This document shows, in pieces, positions 1 to 8,213 of a stretch of DNA of 37,804 nt (its first letter is position 1; every line of letters starts with the position of its first letter). Under the pieces are notes generated by a model. That model ran no database searches and was not told where the DNA came from. It worked only from the letters and a program-made list of their open reading frames with translations. Source of the stretch: Legionella norrlandica (GTDB lineage Bacteria > Pseudomonadota > Gammaproteobacteria > Legionellales > Legionellaceae). Position numbers and translations under genes: made by a program. The stretch covers positions 1-37,804 of the forward strand of contig NZ_JNCF01000024.1 of the NCBI RefSeq assembly GCF_000770585.1, given 5' to 3'.

Positions 1-415
1 TCAGGAGATTGCAATCGCTCTCTGGCTGGTGCCACTTCATCATTCTGTAATAAGGTTCTATACGTTCATACTGTTGATAAATTGGTCATATCAACTACTA
101 ATCGCGAATCACCGGAAATCCTGGCAAAGGACGTATTACAATTTTATCAGTATTTAACTGTGAAACATGCGTAATACAAGCTAACCTGTTAGTTCCGTTG
201 ATGTTCATTCCATCAGAACCACATACCCCTTCTCGACATGAACGTCTATAAGTTATAGAGGGGTCCTGCTCTGCTTTTAAACGCTCTAGCAAAGTAAGTA
301 ACATGGGATCACTTTTAGACGGGATCTCTATCTCATAATCTTTCATATAAGGCTTGGCATCCACCTCAGGGTTATAGCGATAAATCGACAGAATCAAATT
401 TTTACTATCAGCCAT
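1..415 (-). pseudogene. sdhB: Succinate dehydrogenase iron-sulfur subunit, 5' part, frame broken; runs off left edge
   Basis: SdhB carries the iron-sulfur clusters that pass electrons from SdhA to ubiquinone in complex II at the inner membrane. The first 105 residues read cleanly from ATG at 415. They contain the 2Fe-2S ferredoxin-like cysteine pattern (RRSCREGVCGSDG, then LACIT) and the conserved RPLPGFPVIRD stretch. The frame then stops at 98-100. Family sequence (LVVDM, QQYERIEPY, NDEVAPARERLQSP) continues to the left edge, but in shifting frames. The breaks fall at T runs: T3 to T2 near 97, T5 to T3 near 78, and T3 to T2 near 56. The 3Fe-4S and 4Fe-4S domain lies outside the window. The gene sits 12 bp after sdhA in the sdhCDAB operon. 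Three indels in about 60 bp suggest sequence error rather than a true null allele. Confidence 0.88.
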
Positions 416-427
416 AAAATATCCTCT

Positions 428-2196
428 TTAGTAAACGCGTTCTTTCGGCTCAAACGGCTCGATATGTTTTGGTGAAGTATTTACAGGACGATAATCTATC
501 ACTTCACCTTCCTCAAAATACAATGTGTGCTTAATCCAGTTAGCATCATCTCGTTTAGGATAATCTTCTCTACTATGTGCCCCTCTACTCTCAGTTCTGG
601 CAATTGCAGATAAAGCAGTCGCATAAGCAGTCGCCATTAGATTATCCAACTCCAAAGCTTCCACACGTTCTGTATTAAAAATTTGACTTTTATCATCAAG
701 TTTAGCATGAGTTAATCGGCTTCTAAGAGCTTGTAACCGTTTTAGCCCGATGCCATTACCTCGCCAGTTCGGAATACTCCAAAATCCTCCTGCATTACTC
801 GTTGCATTTCATCTCGTATTACAGCATGATTTTCTCCATCTTTTGAATTTTCCCAACGCTCATAACGAACCAAAGAAGCCGCTATATCTTCCTCACTAAC
901 ATAAGACATTTCGGGCAATTGGTTGGATAACCATAATTCTTCAACATGCAACCCTGCTGCACGACCAAACACAACCAAATCCAATAAGGAGTTGCCCCCT
1001 AATCTATTAGCACCATGCACTGAAACACAAGCACATTCCCCTACAGCATACAAACCCTCAACAACATGCTCTTGATCATTGGTTTTGGTTATAACCTGAC
1101 CATACATATTCGTAGGAATTCCTCCCATACTATAGTGGCATGTTGGAACAACTGGGATAGGCTCAACAATTGGATCCACACCAGCAAATTTCATTGCCAG
1201 TTCACGAATACCAGGCAACCGAGACTTAATCAAGTCGGCACCTAAGTGATCAAGCTTTAATTTCACATGATCTATTCCTTTTTGATCAAATCCCTTACCT
1301 TCTCGGATTTCCAAAGCCATAGCCCGAGCGACTACATCACGAGATGCCAAATCTTTCACTCTGGGAGCATAGCGTTCCATAAAGCGCTCACCATCTTTAT
1401 TAATTAAATAACCTCCCTCACCTCGACAACCCTCGGTAACCAAAACCCCTGCGCCTGCTATGCCAGTTGGGTGAAATTGCCACATTTCCATGTCTTGAAG
1501 AGGTATACCTGCCCTTAAAGCCATTCCAAAACCATCACCTGTATTAATAAATGCATTGGTTGTGGATTGAAAAATCCTACCTGCCCCACCGGTTGCCAAA
1601 ATACAAACTCGCGTTTGAAAAAATACAATTTCGCCAGTTTCCATGCACATTGCAGTAACACCAGCAATATGTCCTTGGGCATTTTTTACTAAATCAAGCG
1701 CATACCATTCACTAAATATATGGGTTTTAGCTTTTAAATTCTGCTGGTACAAAGTATGCAACAAGGCATGTCCTGTCCTATCTGCTGCAGCACAAGTACG
1801 AGCAGCTTGTTCTCCACCAAAATGCTTTGATTGGCCACCAAACTGGCGTTGATAAATCTTCCCGTTATCCATTCGAGAAAATGGCAAGCCCATGTGCTCA
1901 AGCTCATAAACTGCTTCAGGACCAGTTTTACACAAATATTCAATACAATCCTGATCACCAATATAATCGGCCCCTTTCACCGTATCATACATATGCCAGC
2001 GCCAATCGTCTTCATCAGCATTCCCCAAGGCTGCAGTGATGCCTCCTTGGGCTGATACGGTATGTGAGCGAGTGGGAAATACTTTTGATAGTAATGCCAC
2101 TTTTAAACCGGAATTCGCCATCTGGAGTGCAGCCCGCATTCCCGCACCACCAGCGCCTATAATTACTGCATCAAATCTATTACGTGCCACTGTCAT
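428..2196 (-). pseudogene. sdhA: Succinate dehydrogenase flavoprotein subunit, one frameshift near the 3' end
   Basis: SdhA oxidises succinate to fumarate with covalently bound FAD, as the catalytic subunit of complex II. The ATG at 2196 opens 484 residues with the FAD-binding [11 protein letters not shown] motif (about residues 15-25), the flavinylation histidine in [11 protein letters not shown], the active-site stretches HPTGI and RGEGGYL, and the [20 protein letters not shown] signature. The frame ends at 742-744 just after GEVMASG. The remaining conserved C-terminus ([11 protein letters not shown] through MATAYATALSAIARTESRGAHSREDYP to KERVY) continues in another frame to a stop at 428. 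One extra G in the GGG run at 746-748 would restore one protein of about 589 residues, the usual SdhA length. It starts 1 bp after sdhD ends. Confidence 0.93.
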
Positions 2197-2197
2197 G

Positions 2198-2545
2198 CTA
2201 TTGCCCCCAAATGATCATAAGGCCCCAAATAAGTTGGATAAGAAGCCACAAAACAACGAACAACTGTACGGATAAACGAATAGCTGTACATTTCATATAA
2301 TCTGTAGTTACCGTCCAAATACCTATCCAGGCATGCAATGTCAAAGCAGTTACCCCAATTGCGGTTGCAATTTGAAATATTTTATTTGCAAACAAATCAT
2401 GCCATTGAGAAAAATTCATACCAGGATGAGAAAAAATAAATCCAAATAAAAAAACCAAATAAGCTGCAAAATATACGGCAGTAACTCTTTGAATTAACCA
2501 ATCTTTTAACCCATTTCCTGTTAAACTGGTGACATTATTTACCAT
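2198..2545 (-). CDS. sdhD: Succinate dehydrogenase membrane anchor subunit SdhD
   Basis: This is the small anchor subunit that, with SdhC, binds haem b and ubiquinone and fixes SdhAB to the inner membrane. The 115-residue product has three hydrophobic segments (about residues 23-42, 57-77 and 90-112) and the SdhD-like [16 protein letters not shown] start and [16 protein letters not shown] motif, whose histidine is a likely haem ligand by family analogy. The ATG at 2545 overlaps the end of sdhC by 7 bp, and the stop lies next to the sdhA start. This fits a translationally coupled sdhCDAB operon. Confidence 0.93.
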   Translation of the reverse strand: MVNNVTSLTGNGLKDWLIQRVTAVYFAAYLVFLFGFIFSHPGMNFSQWHDLFANKIFQIATAIGVTALTLHAWIGIWTVTTDYMKCTAIRLSVQLFVVLWLLIQLIWGLMIIWGQ

Positions 2546-2913
2546 ATCCAGATTCCTAGAAAAATTATCGAAATAGCTGCAAGAGCAATAACTAAAACAG
2601 CTGACGCACGACCAACGTTAAGACTTTCACCAAAACCCATATCCATTATTAAATGTCTTATTCCAGCAATGACATGATAAATCATAGAAGCACCAAAAGC
2701 CCATAACACTAATTTATAATAAGGATGGGTTAAAAACATTTTTGCGTGCACAAAAGATTCTTCAGACTGCAAAGAATAGCTAAGAACAAACAATACGATT
2801 GGAAATAATAAAAAAATAAGAATTCCTGAAATCCTATGTAATATAGAGGCAATAGCCATAGGTGGATATTTCAAACTACTTAAATCAAGATTTATCGGTC
2901 TTTTCTTGTTCAC
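2539..2913 (-). CDS. sdhC: Succinate dehydrogenase cytochrome b556 subunit SdhC
   Basis: SdhC is the first gene of the sdhCDAB operon and a haem/quinone-binding membrane subunit of complex II. The 124-residue product has the family signature near the N-terminus (RPINLDLSSLKYPPMAIASILHR, with SILHRISG as the key part), three membrane helices, and the haem-ligand region MIYHVIAGIRHLIMDMG at about residues 77-93. The start is read as GTG at 2913: an AAGGAAG ribosome-binding site lies about 10 bases upstream, and I found no better in-frame ATG upstream. Confidence 0.93.
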   Translation of the reverse strand: MNKKRPINLDLSSLKYPPMAIASILHRISGILIFLLFPIVLFVLSYSLQSEESFVHAKMFLTHPYYKLVLWAFGASMIYHVIAGIRHLIMDMGFGESLNVGRASAVLVIALAAISIIFLGIWIW

Positions 2914-3004
2914 TATTAATTTCTTCCTTATGTAAGAAAAATGTCATAAATATAGTTTTTTTCTAAATAGCCTCTCCATCTTTACCTTTTAGACTGAATT
3001 TTTA

Positions 3005-3033
3005 AACATAATTCGTAATTATTTTGCAAACAA
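3005..3033 (-). promoter_or_regulatory. Possible sigma-70-like promoter for sdhCDAB
   Basis: Reading the minus strand, TTGTTT (3033-3028) and TATGTT (3010-3005) are separated by 17 bases, about 90 bases upstream of the sdhC GTG. The match to consensus is only moderate and the region is AT-rich, so this could arise by chance. The wider 457-bp stretch 2914-3370 separates divergent sdhC and the RDD gene. I see no convincing ORF, structured RNA or long repeat in it. Confidence 0.25.
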
Positions 3034-3370
3034 CAGTCTTGAAAAATAAAAACGGCTCTCAAAGGATTATTTAGAATGACCAAATTTTAATTCATGCTTG
3101 CGAAGTATAGCACTCTGTTTTTAACACGCAAAGTTCAGTTTCGAAGGAAAATATATAGTCTATTGACCAATTATAAAAAACAGTACTATATTTGCATAAC
3201 ATGGATAAATATGGATCTTTTCGGCTATTGAACATCAGGGGACAACTCACGATTAAAACAAATAGACTTTAAAATACTAGACTGCAATAAGATAATAATT
3301 CATGTTATTTTGAGGGTTCCATGCATGCGTGTCAAAAATGGGAATTTAAAAGAAGGCTAATAAGAATTAT

Positions 3371-3760
3371 ATGTTTACAATTAGATACGTAGGTTCACTT
3401 ATTTATGATTTAATTATCTTATCGATCATATTTTTTTCATACACAGCAATACTACTATTATTTACACATGGTAAAGCCATACCACCGGCCACATGTTGGT
3501 ATCAATTTTCTTTGTTTAGTATCTCCTTTATTTATTACTATAATTCTATCCGATGTGGGGGGCAAACTATTGGTATGAGAGCCTGGAAGTTTAAATTAAC
3601 TGCAGATTCTCAAAAAAAACCATCCAGACAACAAATCATTGCCCGTTTTTTTTATTTTATTCCATCCATTTTTATTGCTCCTTTCTACTTAAAAGGGAAC
3701 TATAAACTTTTGCATCAATGGACTAGGACAAGTTTTGAAACTATCCCTCCCTTGGCATGA
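3371..3760 (+). CDS. RDD-family integral membrane protein
   Basis: The 129-residue protein begins with hydrophobic segments (about residues 7-30 and 45-58) and has the RDD pattern in its second half: CGGQTIGMRAWKFKL followed by RQQIIARFFYFIPSIF. RDD proteins are small inner-membrane proteins; some are linked to ion transport, but no substrate can be assigned here. The ATG at 3371 follows a purine-rich stretch (AAGAAGG, with a rather long spacing). It is divergent from sdhC and convergent with the next gene, and appears to belong to the chromosome rather than the island. The family call is good; the function is unknown. Confidence 0.75.
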   Translation: MFTIRYVGSLIYDLIILSIIFFSYTAILLLFTHGKAIPPATCWYQFSLFSISFIYYYNSIRCGGQTIGMRAWKFKLTADSQKKPSRQQIIARFFYFIPSIFIAPFYLKGNYKLLHQWTRTSFETIPPLA

Positions 3761-3923
3761 CCAATTCTCAGACGCGTGCCACTCTGTTTTTTTTAACTTT
3801 GTCTTTCATAGTTGGGTAAGATTTGTTTCACTTTACTTGGGCATCTTCTGCTGCAAATTGCCAAATAAATTGCATTCTTTGCTCTTTTAGGTCGAAGACA
3901 TATATGCCAAAACAAAAATAATT

Positions 3924-4552
3924 TTACCTTCGTGCTGTAGTGGAAGAAGTAGCTGGAATATGTTTATAAATTTCTCTTGGGGCTTCAGACGGATATCCAT
4001 AACCTTTATCGGCAAGGCGTTTTACAATTTGTAAATAATTCTCGCCCCAAATACCTGGATCAAAGTTAGTGACAACCACGTTATAACTCAAATTAATAAC
4101 TGATTCAAATGCCTTTCTCTGGGCTATTTCATGACCACCAAAAGCGACCTGAACTTCTGTTTCTCCGCCCACGCCACCTGATTTTAGACGCTCTACCAAA
4201 AGGTAGATCATTTTTTCTATAGTATAGAAAAGCTTGCACATTGACATTCCGACACTAAACATATTCTGGCTTTTAGAGGTTGATAGCCTGTCGCCACCAT
4301 CATGGATAGGATAAACAAATTCACGATCATTAGTGCCTGCTATAATCTCTGGTTCAATAATTATCGCTGGGGTAATGCTATCAATATGAGGAGAAATAAC
4401 ATGAATATGAAAATCAGCCAATGTCGCCATATTAGATAAACTCGCTCTACAATGGTTAATGGATTATTCAAATCCTCTAACATTGCTATTTTGCGATCTG
4501 TCAAATCAGTTTCTACAAAACCAGCTTGGATTTCAATCTCACTGCTAGCCAT
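3924..4552 (-). pseudogene. Hypothetical protein of about 208 residues, split by one frameshift
   Basis: Two abutting minus-strand frames read as one protein. The first begins MASSEIEIQAGF at 4552 and runs to about 4437. The second continues from about 4430 (NMATLADFHIHVISPHIDSI) to the stop at 3924. Adding one T in TATCTAA (plus strand 4434-4440) would join them as ...VERVYSNMATLAD.... The C-terminal part is soluble and well composed, with a region around YPIHDGGDRLSTSKSQ and a predicted helix KLFYTIEKMIYLLVERLKSGG. I do not recognise a functional domain, and there is no signal peptide or membrane helix. A conserved Legionella hypothetical protein is likely. The 293 bp between it and the tRNA contain nothing I can assign. 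Confidence 0.6.
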
Positions 4553-4845
4553 TAATATTTACCTAAAGTAATGATGATATTGTTATATTAGCCCAAAATC
4601 TGGAATGACGCATTAAACATAGAAAAGCGAAAGGTAAAAAAGCAGTAAAACCAATGCACAGATAAAATGATATTGGTTTATTTAATGCATCCAATCCTAT
4701 TTTAAAACATTAGGGCCTATGTAAACTAGACACAAAATACAACCTAAACTCTTAAATTAACAAAGAATCGATGGATCGACGAATAGGCTAACTTCGAGTA
4801 AAATAATTATTCCTCATTGAGAACAGTGAGAAATTTGCAATAGAA

Positions 4846-4922
4846 CGGAGTGTAGCTCAGCCTGGTAGAGCACTGCCTTCGGGAGGCAGGGGTCGCAGGT
4901 TCAATTCCTGTCACTCCGACCA
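4846..4922 (+). tRNA. tRNA-Pro (anticodon CGG)
   Basis: A full 77-nt cloverleaf is readable. The acceptor stem CGGAGTG pairs with CACTCCG, the D-arm is GCTC/GAGC, and the anticodon stem CTGCC/GGCAG encloses the loop TTCGGGA with anticodon CGG at 4880-4882. The T-arm is GCAGG/CCTGT (with a G-T pair), and ACCA is encoded at the 3' end. It decodes CCG proline codons. Its 3' end points into the transfer island, so the T-arm/acceptor half is the likely attachment core. Use of a tRNA-Pro gene by a Legionella trb island is, to my knowledge, described for strain Corby. Confidence 0.97.
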
Positions 4923-4960
4923 TATAAATAAAGGGTTATAAACATTTTTACAAAACCAAA

Positions 4961-4997
4961 ATTCAATTATAGGGTGCACACAGGGTGCAAATTGAAT
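4961..4997. repeat. Inverted repeat enclosing two AGGGTGCA direct repeats, next to the tRNA junction
   Basis: ATTCAATT (4961-4968) and AATTGAAT (4990-4997) form a perfect 8-bp inverted repeat. Between them lie two copies of AGGGTGCA (4971-4978 and 4982-4989), 11 bp apart. About 40-75 bp inside the tRNA 3' end is where tyrosine recombinases and their excision factors often bind arm sites. A role in integration or excision is an inference; an operator for the adjacent plus-strand gene is the alternative. Confidence 0.45.
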
Positions 4998-5028
4998 GTG
5001 TTTTATTGAAAAAAATATATCTGGAATC

Positions 5029-5751
5029 ATGCGTAAGATATTAAAATCAATCTACATTAGCTTAATGTTGATAGTTTCCCCTCAGATAAAAGCAACCTCA
5101 GATACATGCCATCCCAAAATAAACCCAAGATTACCTCAATATATAACTGGTTATGGAAGTTTGATTGATGAGCAATCTAAAAAGACTACAGACTCAAAAG
5201 CTTATGAAAACATCCCTGTTTTAATTAAAGGCTTTAAAAGGAGTTGGTGTGCACACGGTAATTTGCCAGGATTCAATGCAACTTTTTTGTCTTTAAATGA
5301 AAACAAAAAAGGGACATTTAATGGCGTAATTTATAGAGTCAGTGATCCCAAAGAAATAGAGCTATATGACACTAGAGAAACTGTTTATTGTAGGAAAGAG
5401 TTAAGCGCCGAACAAATTAAAATATATACAAAAAATATTCCTGAAAAAATACAGGTATGGATTTACTATCCAAAATCAACACAGAACGATCAACCTAGCC
5501 GTGAGTTTCCGATTACACAATCATATGTCGATATTTTTATTAGAGGTTGCATTAAAATTGAAGAAAAATTTAATATAAAAGATTTTGCTAAAGAATGTAT
5601 ATTATCTACGGATAACTGGCCTGAACACCACTGGGTCAATGATAGAATTTATCCTAGACGCCCTTCAGCATATGAGCCTTATGCACGTAAGATAGATGAT
5701 CTATTAAAAGAACATTTACCTAAGCAATTTAAAAATGTAACAATCGAATAA
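5029..5751 (+). CDS. Exported gamma-glutamylcyclotransferase-like protein
   Basis: The 240-residue protein has the GGCT/AIG2-like fold signature. ITGYGSL at about residues 39-45 is the substrate-binding YGSL loop, GFKRSWCAHG and FNGVIYRV follow, and YDTRETVYCR (about 113-122) carries the likely catalytic glutamate E117. Family enzymes release 5-oxoproline from gamma-glutamyl compounds or glutathione; the substrate here is unknown. The start at 5029 is chosen because it gives a typical signal peptide (MRKILKS, hydrophobic core, cleavage near IKA-TS). An upstream in-frame ATG at 4996 would add 11 residues and overlaps the repeat. An exported member is unusual because most are cytosolic. It is the first gene inside the island. 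Confidence 0.6.
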   Translation: MRKILKSIYISLMLIVSPQIKATSDTCHPKINPRLPQYITGYGSLIDEQSKKTTDSKAYENIPVLIKGFKRSWCAHGNLPGFNATFLSLNENKKGTFNGVIYRVSDPKEIELYDTRETVYCRKELSAEQIKIYTKNIPEKIQVWIYYPKSTQNDQPSREFPITQSYVDIFIRGCIKIEEKFNIKDFAKECILSTDNWPEHHWVNDRIYPRRPSAYEPYARKIDDLLKEHLPKQFKNVTIE

Positions 5752-5759
5752 ATTGTAGG

Positions 5760-5787
5760 GTTAGCGCAAAAGCATTATTGCGCTAAC
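5760..5787. terminator. Perfect 10-bp hairpin between convergent genes
   Basis: GTTAGCGCAA (5760-5769) and TTGCGCTAAC (5778-5787) pair perfectly around an 8-base loop. They lie between the stops of the plus-strand cyclotransferase-like gene (5751) and the minus-strand AlpA-like gene (5812). The position suits a bidirectional terminator. No clear U-tract follows on either side, so a protein-binding palindrome is also possible. Confidence 0.45.
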
Positions 5788-5811
5788 TCAATCAGTAGAT
5801 ACTTTAACGCA

Positions 5812-6009
5812 CTAACCACACTTTCTGTGCTGTTCCAGCCATGAATCAAGGTCATCCTTCAAATAGCGTATTGATCGTCCGATTTTAATATATTTAGGGC
5901 CTGGAGTTCTATTTGCTAAAGTTCCATTTACCCTGTCTTGAGAAAGAAAAGAACGGCTCATGCATATATAATTAGCAGCTTCAGCTTCTTTAAAGACTCT
6001 CTTCTCCAC
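5812..6009 (-). CDS. AlpA/excisionase-type helix-turn-helix protein
   Basis: The 65-residue product has a winged helix-turn-helix layout typical of AlpA and phage-type excisionases: FKEAEAANYICMSRSFL as the HTH, then GPKYIKIGRSIRYLKDDLDSWL, the conserved wing and C-terminal helix. The start is set at GTG 6009 because a strong GGAGG lies 8 bases upstream, although the open frame extends further. Such proteins bend DNA at att sites to favour excision or activate an integrase gene. Its closeness to the tRNA end of the island supports that role, but no integrase lies nearby. A transcriptional regulator of other island genes is possible. Confidence 0.72.
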   Translation of the reverse strand: MEKRVFKEAEAANYICMSRSFLSQDRVNGTLANRTPGPKYIKIGRSIRYLKDDLDSWLEQHRKCG

Positions 6010-6089
6010 AATAAATACCTCCGTATATTTTGGTGTAACATCATAAAACAACACCAATATATACCAAGCATAAGTATTTATCAATTAAT

Positions 6090-6434
6090 TTATACGCGAT
6101 TTACGTATTCATTAACAGCAGTGATAACAGCTTCAACTTCAAAAGTTCGGCGAGTGGCTGTAAATCTCCCCTTAAATCGATTCATCCCATCCCCTCTCAT
6201 TTTTGGCGCGTGTTCCTCAAAATAATTTTGCAAATCCTCGGCACTTTCAAGTTGATATTGAACAGTTAAATGTTTTTGATTATCAGAGCTATCACCATCC
6301 ATTGATTGGTGCATCACTGTTGCATTCAAAAAACCGGGAAATTTAAGCATTTCAAGAATATGCTCGTCTAACCAATCCTTATAATCTCTATATATTTCAT
6401 TATCAATAGATAGATTCACTTCATATACAACCAT
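6090..6434 (-). CDS. DUF4286-like small protein
   Basis: The 114-residue protein matches the DUF4286 pattern: MVVYEVNLSID at the start, WLDEHILEMLKFPGF, and YQLESAEDLQNYFEEHAPKMR. It resembles a ferredoxin-like alpha-beta domain related to dimeric barrel folds, with no known activity. The ATG at 6434 has GGGAG six bases upstream, lying inside the end of the upstream transporter gene whose stop is 2 bp away, so the pair is probably translationally coupled. An upstream in-frame extension to 6482 lacks support. The link to the transporter suggests a shared substrate or stress, which the sequence cannot specify. Confidence 0.65.
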   Translation of the reverse strand: MVVYEVNLSIDNEIYRDYKDWLDEHILEMLKFPGFLNATVMHQSMDGDSSDNQKHLTVQYQLESAEDLQNYFEEHAPKMRGDGMNRFKGRFTATRRTFEVEAVITAVNEYVNRV

Positions 6435-6436
6435 GT

Positions 6437-7639
6437 TTACTCCCTCACAAAACGTAATACAACCAATGTTAATATCGCACAAATACTAATAACAATTCCC
6501 GGATTCATAAAACTTTTATGGCTTAATATAACATAGGGCATTAAACCACCAAAAATTGATAAGCTGGTATTATAAGATATTGCTAAAGCCTTACCTCGAT
6601 GAATGGCGGGAAACAAAGAAACCATAAATGCAGGCAAAGCCGAATTATATAATGATTGAATCAAAGCCAGTAATATCAAACTACAAAATATAACGACATA
6701 GTTAAAATGGCTAATATAGTCAAAACAGACATAGGAAAATAAAAGGTACAATGCTGAAGCAGCAGTAATTTGCTTAGTAATACCTACCCGATCGGCCAAA
6801 GAACCAAACAGGGGCAAACAGATGAAATAAACTGACAAAGCAATCAACGTCACCCATACAGATTTATGGTGAGTCTGATTTTGAATCACTGAAGATAAAA
6901 GAGTTGGCATATAAACAAAGGTCATATAGAAAGCAGAAGCAGATAAACTTGCAGCTACAAAACAAATAACCAGCTCCTTTCTATATTTTTTTACCAAAGA
7001 TGAAAAATGTTTAGTATCATTCGTCTTCTGCACAAATGGCTCATTAATAAACCTTCTAATCTGGTACAGTGCCAGCCAAATAATAGCACTAATTAAAAAT
7101 GGTATACGCCAGCCATATTGAATCATCTGCTCATAAGGTAAAAGGTTTAGCAATATAAAAACCGATAAATTTGCCAGCAACAATCCAAGAATTCCGCCCA
7201 TAAATGCCATACTGCCAGAAAATGCCGGACGATCTTTCCCTTGTTCAACAGCAAATATTAAACCATTAGAAAACTCCCCTGAGATTGATAGCCCCTGAAT
7301 AATCCGGCAACTAAATAATGCTATCCATAAATCAATGCCAGGTAGGCTGGTGGGCAATAAACCAATAACCGCTGTGGAAACAGTCATCAACAAAGTAGTA
7401 ACTGACAGTACCTGCTTTCGACCATAACTATCAGACAGATACCCAAAAACCATGCCAGAAAAGGGTTTCACTACATAGCTTACTACATAAGCCAAAATGG
7501 TAAAATTAATCGCTGAACTTTGTGAATGGGATGAGAAAAATACGGAAGACAACACAGGAATAAGAAAAGCAAAGATACTTAAATCAAAAACTTCAATAGC
7601 AGTACTGATGAAAACGGATATCCTGGCCAGATTTGTCAT
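6437..7639 (-). CDS. Major facilitator superfamily transporter
   Basis: The 400-residue polytopic protein has about 12 hydrophobic segments. The MFS loop motif appears twice, GYLSDSYGRKQVL after helix 2 (about residues 66-78) and GSLADRVGITKQI after helix 8. The CRIIQGLSISGEFSNG stretch on helix 4 resembles the metabolite:H+ symporter (ProP/KgtP) branch, suggesting uptake of a small organic acid or osmolyte. The substrate is an inference. The gene forms an operon with the DUF4286-like gene and diverges from the LuxR-domain-like gene across a 73-bp spacer that must hold both promoters. Confidence 0.82.
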   Translation of the reverse strand: MTNLARISVFISTAIEVFDLSIFAFLIPVLSSVFFSSHSQSSAINFTILAYVVSYVVKPFSGMVFGYLSDSYGRKQVLSVTTLLMTVSTAVIGLLPTSLPGIDLWIALFSCRIIQGLSISGEFSNGLIFAVEQGKDRPAFSGSMAFMGGILGLLLANLSVFILLNLLPYEQMIQYGWRIPFLISAIIWLALYQIRRFINEPFVQKTNDTKHFSSLVKKYRKELVICFVAASLSASAFYMTFVYMPTLLSSVIQNQTHHKSVWVTLIALSVYFICLPLFGSLADRVGITKQITAASALYLLFSYVCFDYISHFNYVVIFCSLILLALIQSLYNSALPAFMVSLFPAIHRGKALAISYNTSLSIFGGLMPYVILSHKSFMNPGIVISICAILTLVVLRFVRE

Positions 7640-7712
7640 TTACTTTCACTTCATTGTGTCGTACATTATTTTAGCATTAAATAGATTTAAGCTGTACCTC
7701 TAAGGATTTGTT

Positions 7713-8210
7713 ATGATACATGATGTACCCAAAAGGATTTTCCTTCCCTTCGATGAAAAACAAGAACTTCTTTTCAACAAACAATTACGGCCCCTAAATG
7801 CCTTGGGATGTGATTATTTCTATTATCTAGTCTCAGATCAAACTTCAAAAAGCAAATCCTACCGATTCTGCACTCATGAAGATTGGATGACTTTCTATTA
7901 TGAAGAAAAATTAATCGAAAATGATCCATTAAAAAGAATTGTAGAAAAGTCAAACATTTCAGTACTCCCATGGAATCAAGCCAGTTTTATGAATAAGCAT
8001 GAAAAACAAACCATGTCTGGCCGATCCGCTTTTGGGCTTTATAATGGTGTCTCGATTGTTAGTAAATTCAATAACAAAAATTACATATTTGTATTGGCAA
8101 CTGAACATAGAGATCATGACTTAGCAAGGTATTTGCTATTGGAAAAAAATTATGAACTAAAGAAATTAATGCATGGGTGTATAACCTCTTTAGAAGGATG
8201 GCGTGCTTAG
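7713..8210 (+). CDS. Protein resembling a LuxR autoinducer-binding domain, lacking the DNA-binding half
   Basis: The 165-residue soluble protein resembles the N-terminal ligand-binding domain of LuxR-type regulators: a helix at LFNKQLRPLNALGCDYFYYL, then WMTFYYEEKLIENDPLKRIVEKSNISVLPW, which corresponds to the region that lines the ligand pocket, and a core strand NNKNYIFVLATEH. It stops at LEGWRA without the usual roughly 65-residue GerE helix-turn-helix, and I see no frameshifted HTH downstream. AAGGA lies upstream of ATG 7713. It is divergent from the transporter and ends 3 bp from the stop of the defence operon's last gene. It could be a truncated regulator cut by island rearrangement, or a solo ligand-binding protein. 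Confidence 0.5.
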   Translation: MIHDVPKRIFLPFDEKQELLFNKQLRPLNALGCDYFYYLVSDQTSKSKSYRFCTHEDWMTFYYEEKLIENDPLKRIVEKSNISVLPWNQASFMNKHEKQTMSGRSAFGLYNGVSIVSKFNNKNYIFVLATEHRDHDLARYLLLEKNYELKKLMHGCITSLEGWRA

Positions 8211-8213
8211 GGC

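Noticed and set aside
1643-2055. Several plus-strand frames opposite sdhA
   Set aside because: Shadows of the conserved sdhA coding sequence.
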